A stretch of 64,000 bases of DNA. It comes from Scilla litardierei (lineage: Eukaryota > Streptophyta > Magnoliopsida > Asparagales > Asparagaceae). The notes below the pieces were generated by a model. It was not told the DNA's origin and ran no database searches. It worked only from the letters and a program-made list of their open reading frames with translations. Position numbers and translations under genes: made by a program. Shown here piece by piece: positions 35,019-43,792 of this stretch. The stretch covers positions 184,551,051 through 184,615,050 of the forward strand of contig CM061138.1 of NCBI GenBank assembly GCA_030789695.1, in the 5' to 3' direction. Numbering within the stretch: the stretch's first letter is position 1; every line of letters begins with the position of its first letter.

Positions 35019-35414
35019 ACCGACCGACTAGATGATGATTTAGTCGGTTGGCAAACCTTCATGGACCGACTAGTGGGCTTTGATAATTATTCAGGAGTTA
35101 CTGTTTATCGTTAGTCGGTCTAAGAACATTTGTCGACTGACTAGGTTGCAAACTAGTCGGTCAGCAATCGTTCTTTAACCGACTAGCTCTATGATCATTT
35201 TTGATACCAAGTACTATTCATTCTTAGTCGGTCTAAGAACGTTCGTCGACCGACTAGATGAGAAACTAGTCGATCAGTAGTTGTTATTTAACCGACTAAA
35301 TCTAAATCCTATTTTTCGTCAGGAGTTACTGTTTACACTTAGTCGGTCTGCGTTGGTCAACCGACCGACTAGTTCCCAAACTAGTCGGTCAGAGGTTGCT
35401 CTTTGACCGACTAA
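35019..35414 (+). repeat. U3 palindrome array, TAGTCGGTC / GACCGACTA (Gypsy-2)
   Basis: Four double-hairpin units with the same core as Copia-1. The third unit matches the reverse complement of Copia-1 2711-2784 at roughly 84% by eye; its 3' LTR copy (57742-57817) at roughly 88%. The 3' LTR array is at 57538-57932. Confidence 0.8.
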
Positions 35415-35457
35415 TCAGTGTCGAACCCCTAATTTCTGGGCAGCCGCCGGTTCACCC

Positions 35458-35465
35458 TATAAATA
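35458..35465 (+). promoter_or_regulatory. Gypsy-2 LTR TATA box
   Basis: TATAAATA 43 bp after the palindrome array. A pyrimidine-rich CTTCTTTCTTTC stretch follows, as at many plant transcription starts. Repeated at 57976-57983. Confidence 0.65.
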
Positions 35466-36640
35466 CTCCGATCACTTCTTCTTTCTTTCTTTCTTTTCTC
35501 TAAACCTAGTTCTTCCCCATTATTTTCCCTTCAATCCCAAACCCTTCCTCCATCATCCCAAACCCATCTCCATCACCCCAAGCCTCCCTCTCACCCCCAT
35601 TGCGCCGGCATCTCCCTTAGGCCGCCGTTCCTCTTCAAAACCCCCTTTAATCCATTTTCTCCAGGTTTTCCCCATCGCTGCAGATCTGAGCCTTGGTTCC
35701 CGGATCGTTCATCCGTTGCCGTGTTTTGCTCGGCATCGATCTTCCGCTTCTATACGGTAGTGTCCGATCCTTTAATGTTTTCATAACCCATTTGTGCTTT
35801 TGTGAAACCCTAATGAAAATGAATGTTGTTTTGATGATTGTTTCTCCATAACAGCGACTTTCCCCGTAGATTAGCGCTCGCGAGACGAACCTTCGTGATC
35901 GTCATCCTCGGTGCTAGGCAAGTGAAAGTTGCCACTTAGGGTTTGAGGCCATGCTTTAGGCCATTTACTTGTTTTAGCGTAAAAGAGACTATGCAGTGAA
36001 AGGATAGCTGCCTAGACGCCCTTGATCTAGCTTGACAGTGAAGCTAGATCCGTCACCTTCATCATGCTCATATGTCATGTTTAATTTCAATTAACGGTAC
36101 GCGAATATCTGTTCATGTCATTGCATACTTGCTTGTTCATCGTGTTTGTGTAGCACACGCTACTTTAAAATGTAAGCTGCGGTGAGTAGGATTTTGACCC
36201 CTACATCGTGACTTGAGGCTAGGTGCACCCCTATGCCAAATACACTTCCTGGCTCGTGATCCAGAAGCGAGCATAGTGTGTTGCTAATCCCAACGCTCGA
36301 TACACGTGGAGGGGTAGGGTTAAACGGTCGCTTGAGCTTAGGAGTTGGTCCGATCAGCCACTCTAGCCAAAAGATGGAAACTCTAAGCACAAAGTGAAAA
36401 TCGTGAATAGTGAACCGTGTTAAGTGAAAATCGTGATAAGTGACTTGTGAATTAGTGATTTGGTAGCTTTTGCCACATCGTGCGTGCTTGTCCCTTCTTG
36501 TCCTTTTAACTGTTGCATCATACTTAAATGTCATGCCATTGCATCTTACTTGAACTGTTAGGTTGTTAGTTTACTTCCAGTTTCCTTGCCTAAGTCTTTT
36601 AGACTTGCTGACATGTGCCCCTCTCTCTTTTGGGTGACAC

Positions 36641-36751
36641 ATGTTTGATCCTGAGCCAGAGTTCGTTGGAGAGGACGTGGTGTTTGCTGACGCTGAGTCA
36701 GAACCCGTGTTTGTTGAGGAGGAGTACGTGGACACCGGGGACCAGTCCTAG
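36641..36751 (+). CDS. Acidic micro-ORF in Gypsy-2 5' LTR
   Basis: 36 codons, MFDPEPEFVGEDVV... ending DTGDQS and stop. About 13 of 36 residues are Asp or Glu with no Lys or Arg. The 3' LTR copy (59158-59268) is intact with one change (Phe2 to Leu). Gypsy-1's LTR encodes a related tail. It lies downstream of the TATA box, so it would be in the 5' leader as an upstream ORF or a spliced leader peptide. Function unknown. Confidence 0.5.
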   Translation: MFDPEPEFVGEDVVFADAESEPVFVEEEYVDTGDQS

Positions 36752-37110
36752 TGTCTTCGTTGAGCTTTCCCTTTTGTTTTGACTGCTGTAGTTGTCGGTG
36801 CGCAGCACCTATACTCTGTTATGTTGTGGTTTTGTTGGCCATGTTTTGGGCCTTTAGACTCTTTCCTTTAGCCTGGTGGCTTTTCTGGATGTTGAATATT
36901 ATTGTGGGCAATTTCTGAGAGTGGATTATTTATATATATGTCTCTCTTTCTTGTTATTATTATTGTTGTTCTGTTTACAGTTACAGGGACCTGCTTTGAA
37001 ATTTTTAAATTGACGCTTATCAGGCGTGTGGCTTCACAGCTCCACGTCTGTGCGGACCTTCTCACGTCTCGCCTCCAAAGCTTTGGGAAGCGGGGCATGA
37101 CAGGTTTTAT

Positions 37111-37128
37111 TGGTGGCCCATGCAGGTC
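37111..37128 (+). other. Gypsy-2 probable primer-binding site
   Basis: TGGTGGCCCATGCAGGTC, 8 bases after the LTR end, identical to Gypsy-1. Confidence 0.55.
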
Positions 37129-37249
37129 CCACTTTCTGTAACTGTGAATTATCGGATCAACGATAATAATATTATATTGTCCAACAACTAAAATTCGACA
37201 TCCGAGTCCTAAGCTATGAGTCTCATTGTTTCGTTTTCTGTGTCATTAG

Positions 37250-38427
37250 ATGGCAGGAAGGCGATTCACCCATGGTGGTGGTAGTGGTGCGCCCCCTCAT
37301 GACGAGGAGCCTGAGCGGGAGCCCACCAATGGAGAGATGATGTGGATGATGCTTCAGATGATGCAGGTGCAGCAGGGCGTGCTCTTGCAAGTCCAGAATG
37401 CTCCAGTTGTTCGAGCTGGTCGGGCAATCCAGGATGCCCCTCGCTCCGAGCCGGGAGTGAAGCAATTTCGGGAGCTGGGTCCTGCTTATTTTGATGGGTC
37501 TGAGGTCCTCTGGCTGCCGATGAGTGGATTCGGAACATAGAGGATAATTTGAAGATGGCGAAGATCAGCCCGGCTGGATGGGTTGATTTGGCGAAGAGGC
37601 AACTCAAGGATAATGCTCGGAACTGGTGGGATGCGGAAGAGAAGATGCTGGTGGAGCCGATAGCTTGGGCTACCTTTAAGTCCAGGTTCGATGAGGAGTT
37701 CTTTTCGAAGGCTGCTAGGAAGGAGATGCTGCAGCGCTTTATTGAGCTGAAGCAAGGGAGCTCGTCGATGGACCAGTACCACCAAGAGTTCACTAGGCTG
37801 AGTCGGTTCGCACCGAAGATGGTACAGGAAGCTGATGAGAGGGCTCAGAGGTTCCTGCAGGGACTTGCTTTGGAGCTTCAGAGTTTTGTGTCTTCCTCTG
37901 ATTTGGACTCTTATCAGAAGGTTCTGGTCGCTGCGAGGAGGCAGGAGCTGAACCTGAGCCAGAGGAGGGGACATGTTGCTGGAGCTGGGAAGAGGCCTAT
38001 GGAGCAGGCCAGAGCAGTGGTTAGGTCAGGATTCAAGCCCAACCAGCCAGCTCAGTTCAAGAGGCCAGGTGGGCCTGTTCTGAAGACTTGCAATCATTGT
38101 GGCAAGCCGGGTCATGTGAAGGACCAGTGCCGGAGGCTTTTGGGTCAGTGTTTGGGCTGTGGTGATGCTTCACATTCCCTGAAGGATTATCCGAGTATCA
38201 AGCAGCCTTGGAGGGCACCTGTTGCGGCTCAGCCGTTGCAGCAGAGAGCGTCTGTTCCTGCTGGTCATGGAGCAGCTCTTGTTTCACAGAGGCAGGCTTT
38301 TCAGCAGGCTTTTCTACCGAGGAGGCAGGCTTTTCTGATAACCGCTGTGGAGAGCGAGGCTGTGGATGAGGTTATCACAGGTAACTCTCCATCTAACTGT
38401 TCCTTCTTAGTTAGTTTTGTTTGTTAG
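37250..38427 (+). pseudogene. Gypsy-2 gag (one frameshift)
   Basis: Capsid/nucleocapsid protein of a Gypsy element. It starts 'MAGRRFTHGGG' with a Met/Gln-rich segment, then a 'FDGSE' motif that normally leads into the retrotransposon gag domain. The frame shifts near 37500 and continues with 'AKRQLKDNARNWWD', 'FKSRFDEEFF', 'MDQYHQEFTRLSRFAP', all typical. A CCHC knuckle CNHCGKPGHVKDQC is at 38090-38131. Reading on past 'DEVITG' enters an intron donor (GTAACT at 38381) and stops 15 codons later at 38425. If spliced, the frame would continue into protease. Confidence 0.88.
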
Positions 38428-38799
38428 ATTATGCTTGGTTGTTTGTACATGATTATTTGCTAGGCTAGGGCTTGACTGTTAAATTGCTTGTTAGGTGTGG
38501 TTTTTGATCACTCCGTATTTTACACCTTTTTCCCGCATGTTTGCATGCCATTTAGATCGCTCAAATCATGTTTTTCATGATTTATCGACAATATTGCGAT
38601 ACTTTTCACGATTTGTTGTTTTTGTTGTATTTCAGGAGATTTGGAGCGATTTGGACAGATTCCGAGATACACCCACTCCGGAGTGTCACCGACGACTTCC
38701 CCGAGGGGTATTTTGCTATTGGAGAGGAGCGGAAGAAGAAAGAACGTCGTAGGAGCGACGAGGAGGCAAGAACATTCAGATTGGGCATTTTTAGCATCT

Positions 38800-39190
38800 C
38801 ACTCGGCCGAGTGAAGGAGTCACTCGGCCGAGCATCGAGACACTGCTCGGCCGGCCAGATCGGACACGCTCCAAGCAATGTATCAGCGTGCACTCGGCCG
38901 AGCATCAGACGCCGACTCGGCCAAGTGACGTACCCCGTCCGCCCGAGTGGCACCCAGACGACGACATCAAAAACATCGAAGTTACTGTCTTTCGTCAGTC
39001 TGAGATCAGAAGCCCCACTCGGCCGAGTGGCAATTGCCGTCCGCCCGAGTGAACAAAGCCCATCGGCCGAGTGACGACAACTCACTCGGCCGAGTGACCC
39101 CCGAAGTGAAGACCCCCAAGACCCCGGACTTACTGTAAATTCTCAGGGTCTCTCACTCGGCTGAGTGACCTTTGTCACTCAGCCGAGTGA
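38800..39190 (+). repeat. U3 palindrome array, CACTCGGCCGAGTG type
   Basis: About ten perfect or near-perfect 12-14 bp palindromes, some reduced to half-sites (CGCCCGAGTGG). The array ends about 80 bp before the TATA-like motif. The 3' LTR array is at about 52281-52671. Confidence 0.82.
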
Positions 39191-39665
39191 GCCGCGCGCC
39201 TGTAGCGGAAAACACGATTTTGAAGAGACGCAGGGGCATTTTGGTCACGGATTTTTGGGCAGTTTTGGGGGGTATTTAACCCCAGATTCTAACCTAGTTT
39301 TAGAGAGTTCTTTCCTTAGTTTTGGCAGCCCTTTTTAGATTAGTTTTTAGAGTTTTGTTTTAGATCTTTGGTGAGGAGAATTGAGTTGTTAATTGTTGGA
39401 TCCTTTGGAAGCTACATTGGTTTGTCTCCCTCTTCACTAAAAACTCTATTTTTATTGCTAATTTTAGTATTGCCATGAATTCTATTGCTATTTCAATTGA
39501 TTGTTCTTCCATTTGCGATATGATTTGTGAGTAGTTTTAACGTCTTAGGGCGTGGGGATGAACCCTACGAGCCCAATTTCTGATTTGTGACGATTTGGTA
39601 GAACTATTGCTAGAATTGATTAGGGTTAGTTTGGGATCGATATAATACGGATAGCTAGGTGTTCA

Positions 39666-39969
39666 TATCGATTGGGATTTGCAAGAGATTGGATCCCAAT
39701 TCGATAGGAAACCCTAGAAATCCGAATTGGGTTGAAATTGAGTTTCCGTAGTATCGGTTTGCAAGAGATTGGACCGATACTAGGATTCTCGGTTGCAATT
39801 CTATACCGATACCCATTTGCAAGAGATTGGACGGGTCAGAACAATCCCAACCTAGGTCGTAGCCCGAGTTTGCACGAGAGTGGGCTCAGGATGCGATTGA
39901 ACGATGACGTTGATCCTAATGCTAGCTTGCCTAGGCTAGGGTTTGCAAGAGATTGGACCCGAACCTAGG
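39666..39969 (+). repeat. Row of five hairpins with constant loop TTGCAAGAGATTGG
   Basis: The 14-base loop is flanked each time by different complementary arms: TATCGATTGGGAT with ATCCCAATTCGATA; AGTATCGGT with ACCGATACT (9/9); ACCCAT with ACGGGT (5/6); CCCGAGT with GCTCAGG (6/7 counting a wobble pair, loop with two changes); CCTAGGCTAGGGT with ACCCGAACCTAGG (11/13). It lies downstream of the TATA-like motif, so it would be in the RNA leader. The 3' LTR has the same row at 53147-53450. Confidence 0.85.
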
Positions 39970-40341
39970 TTTGATATAGACCGGCAATAGCGCGAGAGCG
40001 CGAGCTAGGTTTTACATTCAGTTGTGACTAGTTCACCTGACATTCTACCCTAGCAATTGTGAAACCAATGAATCACAATGACGAGATACGGTGAGTAGCG
40101 GGGATTCCCTATTCCCTAGGCGTCTTTATTTGATTTTATATCTCTTTACATTGTTTGACGATTGTGACAACATCGCCGAAAGGCAATTTCCTACTTTTCT
40201 GTCCCTATAGCCAGGTTGTTCGGAGAAGGCACTATCATACGTCCTCCCTGTGTTCGATTCCCGCTCGCCGCTACACCGTGCGCTTGCGGTAAAACTACAC
40301 GGTTGCTCTTTAGGGTGTACGCCCGGGCGCGATCAAGTTTT

Positions 40342-40359
40342 TGGCGCCGTTGCCGGGGA
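40342..40359 (+). other. Athila-like primer-binding site 1
   Basis: TGGCGCCGTTGCCGGGGA, the usual Athila/Tat primer site (tRNA-Asp type), six bases from the LTR end. Confidence 0.88.
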
Positions 40360-40549
40360 GGTGTTTTCCCGTTGGGTGCCAATTTTTCACAATTAGGTTA
40401 ATTAGACTACATTAAAAAATAAAAAATAAATACATTGAGAGAGATTTTTTCCCACCACCCGCTACTATTATTATCTTTATCTCTCTTTGTACCACTGACG
40501 TCTTTTCCAGGTTGTTTACTTTGATTGATCAGGTACAGTTGTTGCAGCG

Positions 40550-42152
40550 ATGGTGCTTCCAAAGAAAATGCGAGCGGGCTCTATACAATCCTACATATAT
40601 CTCGCTGCATTCTATCAGGCTGATGGAGAATCCTTCGGGGAAGCCTTGTCTAGGTTTGAAGGAATGTTAGAAATGTTCTAGACGGAGTCAGACCATGAGT
40701 GGAATGACTCCACGCTATTTGATATCTTCACTAGAAGGCTAAAGGGACCCTCACGTGAGTTTTTGAAGAGGATGCAAGTGGGAAAGTTCAGTGATCTACA
40801 GCTGGCAGCAGCCTTGGAGCAAATGATAGATGATGCTCGATCTACCGGTTCACTAACCGTTACGGTAAGTAAACCATACGACCAAGTATTCATCGATTTT
40901 GTTATGGCTAATGTCTCTAGCGCAGGTACTATCATAGATGGAGTGTATGCTTCACTTGAAGGTGAGCATATCCACATTTACACCATCAACACTCCACAAA
41001 TAGAGACATCTGAGCTGTCAAAGGAGGACACGTACACGGACCTATTGAGAAGCATTGTCGACATAGTTCGAAATTCCGGTCCATTGACAATAACGGCAGG
41101 TGATCCTTTTGAGCTTGAATTTCAAAACTTTATTACTCATTGTATCTCTTCCACAGGTACAATTGATGATGGAGTCTACGCTCTAATTGAGGGGCACAAG
41201 ACCCATTTTTACACCATGGTCGAGATACATGAGCCTATAGAGCCACCTTATGCCGTCGTCGCCTCCCCCTGCCACCCACCTGAGTCAGAGCAGCCTATAC
41301 CATCAGAGGATATTACTGTGGAGGTCATGCATACAGTAGTGGAGCAGACCATCGAGGAGGACGTGACTTTGGACGATGACATATGTACACAGATGGAGCC
41401 CGAATTGTGCCCCCTCCTTTCGAGCTACCACAGCCATTCCCACCTTCTACAGAGGCTGAGCATCCCTCAGAGGACCACTCTTCCACTGATGCTAAGGACA
41501 ATCCCACAGAGCTTATGGCTCCCCTTCAGGGAGATCTCTTTACTCCCTCATCTCCTACATTTGATTCGCTTCCCGTGTATGATGTTTTTTATGATTCAGA
41601 TTTTGACGACTCATCGTGCCTTTTGCAGGATTCATGTACATACGATCAAGAGGTACAATGGGACGTATACAAGGAGGAGAGAGAGGAGTTAGCACCCATG
41701 GACGCTATTGAATATGATCAGGACGTGTGATGGGATAAGTCTGATGATGATGAGGAGCTGCCTGATGAGACCTACGCTTATATGCCAAAGCTACCTGAAC
41801 AACCTAAGGCGAACAACAAAGAGTTGATCGACGTGGTACACGAGAGTAGAGATTTATTTCCAGGGAAGTGTTGTCAATCGTTTTTAATTTTAAATACTTA
41901 TGTTGATGAACCCTTTGGAATACATTTATTTTGGGGAAGAATTATCCACATCAGATTGATGCGGCTTATCTCTTGCAGGGTACAGGTGGAGTCCTTGGAG
42001 AGGTGCTGGGAGCCGCATTGCTGGAGTCTGATGGAGTCCGTGGACACACGCGTCTGGCGGAGCCACGGAAAGAGCAGTTGGAGCAGTTGCCTACACCGGT
42101 AAAGATACTGGATCCGCCTTTTTCTATAGGTGATATCAATCCAGTAGTGTAG
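40550..42152 (+). pseudogene. First gag-like ORF of the Athila-like element, with duplicated domain
   Basis: Starts 'MVLPKKMRAGS'. A gag-like helical part follows ('ESFGEALSRFEGMLEMF', TAG at 40679, 'STLFDIFTRRLKGPSREFLKRM'). Two copies of an unfamiliar domain come next, about 84 residues apart: 'SGSLTVTV...SSAGTIIDGVYASLEG...YTI' and 'SGPLTITA...SSTGTIDDGVYALIEG...YTM'. After about 41390 the frame shifts to an acidic region ('FYDSDFDDSS', 'YDQEVQWDVYKEEREE'), then to 'DAAYLLQGTGGVLGE'. I do not recognise the duplicated domain. No zinc knuckle. Probably the gag-side ORF of an Athila/Tat relative other than the one that supplied gag2. Confidence 0.55.
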
Positions 42153-43543
42153 AAATTTTTATGCTTTAAATCATCACGAATTCTCTCGACAGCGAGAGGA
42201 CCGTATAGATTTGCTTGAATAAATATCACCTCTTATGACTGCAACAAAATTTTTTTTACACCCCAAACCCATTATATATATTAATTGCCCTCTCCATATT
42301 TTGATGTGTCACATCCTTTTGCTCACCACATTCGAGCATTTCTTTCAAGTGAAACCTTACTTTCTTATTCGTTTGGCTTGATCACGCTTTGCAAAGCCAT
42401 GACATTTTTGGTCAAGTCATTTGAATAGGATTGTTTGGTATAAGCTTAGGGGAAGGCGCTCTCATGCATCATTGCATGTGCATGTAGTTGCATTAGGATT
42501 TCATGTCATTCATTTCTTCATTTTTCATTCACCCCCTTATTATTATCGTTGTTCCTCATGTTCTTTCATTATGATCACATTGAGGACAATGTGAAGTTTA
42601 AGCTTGGGGGAGTGCATTTCCATGCCATTTAGATGCATTAGTTACATTTTTACTTTATTTTAGGGTTTTTAAAATTTTTCAAAATTTTTGCATCATCTTT
42701 TTTATTTTTCCATCTAATTTTCCTTTTATGTGTGTTCATGCATCATGTTGTGTGCTTGTTTTTCTTTTCTTTCCTCTCTTTTATTTTTTTCTTAATTCTT
42801 TATTTTCCTTTCTCTTCTTTTGCTAGATGCATTCCTTATGATGATATCTCTTATTGCTTTAGCAACCATCACGATGCTTATTATTCCTTGCCATGCTACT
42901 TAGAGTATTCCACAGTCTTGCTACTCACATGTGCTTGCAAATATATTTCTCTTGATGATTTCTCTACATGAATGCATGATATTAATTAAAACTGAATGCA
43001 TTGATTAGTGTTTAGTATGCTTTTGTTGGAAATGCACCAAGATTCATGCATCATTAGTATATCTGAAGCATCAGTTTTATTGTCTTATTCACCTTCTGTT
43101 GCATGCCTGATATGGTTGTAAACTTTACTGCTTGACTTCACTATTTATTGAAATGATTGAGAATATCCATGCTTACATATGAGTTTTAGTTGAAATATTA
43201 TTTTATTGAACTATTCGTGCACATCTTAAAGTGAACCGAGTGCTACATTATTTCTTTCTCTACATATATCTTTTTATTCTCTACATGTCACTTGAGTTCA
43301 CCTCCTAAAGCTACTTATATCGCATCTATTTCCCAAAAATCCCCACAAAAGAAAAAGTTTGCTCCAAAAAGTCCAAAAGCCAAAAAGGAGCCAAAAAACC
43401 AAAAATACAAATCAAATAGCTCCTACAAAAATCCAAAAAGAAAAAATGAGAAACAAAGTCCAAAAGAAAAAGAAAAATGTTTCTCTACCTCATTATTGGA
43501 GCCACAAAATACTTGGGAAAAACCAAGGCAAAATCCCATTTTC
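42153..43543 (+). other. Non-coding module A of the Athila-like element
   Basis: T-rich non-coding DNA. Landmarks are CATTGAGGACAATGTG (42577) followed by AAGCTTGGGGGAGTG (42600-42614), a CACCAAGATTCATGCAT word (43037) and GTGAACCGAGTGCTACATT (43232). The same landmarks in the same order recur at 50336-51010, so the two modules are homologous. Confidence 0.65.
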
Positions 43544-43673
43544 CACTATCATACGTCCTCCCTGTGTTCGATACCCGCTCGTCGCTACACCGTGCGCTTG
43601 CGGTAAAACTACACGGTCGCTCTTTAGGGTGTACGCTCGGGCGCGATCAAGTTTTTGGCGCCGTTGCCGGGGA
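43544..43673 (+). repeat. Internal LTR-end remnant with second primer-binding site
   Basis: 106 bp (43544-43649) match the last 106 bp of the LTRs (40230-40335), followed by the same spacer and a second TGGCGCCGTTGCCGGGGA (43656-43673). Several variants here match the 3' LTR rather than the 5' LTR. Confidence 0.9.
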
Positions 43674-43792
43674 GGCGATTGTGTTTGATCCTACCACCCT
43701 AGCTATTTCTTTCTTTTTTGTTTTATTTCTTCTTTTTTTTATCTAACCCTTCCATTGTGCTAATCATTCTTTGAAACTTTGTTTTCCCGTGC

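Larger units (their letters stand above)
34728..37102 (+). repeat. Gypsy-2 5' LTR
   Basis: 2375 bp, TGTAAC...TGACA. It contains a U3 palindrome array, a TATA box, a 10-bp hairpin GATCTAGCTT/AAGCTAGATC near 36022-36048 and an acidic micro-ORF. It differs from the 3' LTR by scattered, mostly transition, changes and a few short indels. Confidence 0.92.
38505..40335 (+). repeat. Athila-like 5' LTR
   Basis: 1831 bp. Order: U3 with ACTCGGCCGAGT palindromes (38800-39190), TATA-like TATTTAA (39273-39279), leader with five constant-loop hairpins (39666-39969) and a GCGC-GAGA-GCGC mini-hairpin (about 39991), then an end segment shared with 43544-43649. Confidence 0.92.

Noticed and set aside
38568..39085. 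ORFs of about 160 codons with repeated SLGRV / TRPS words (also at 52050-52567 and 46659-47138)
   Set aside because: They are translations of the CACTCGGCCGAGTG palindromes.
40236..40260. tRNA-like B-box (GTTCGATTC) near the Athila LTR end
   Set aside because: No A-box or cloverleaf at the right spacing. The segment is part of the LTR and recurs in all three LTR ends.
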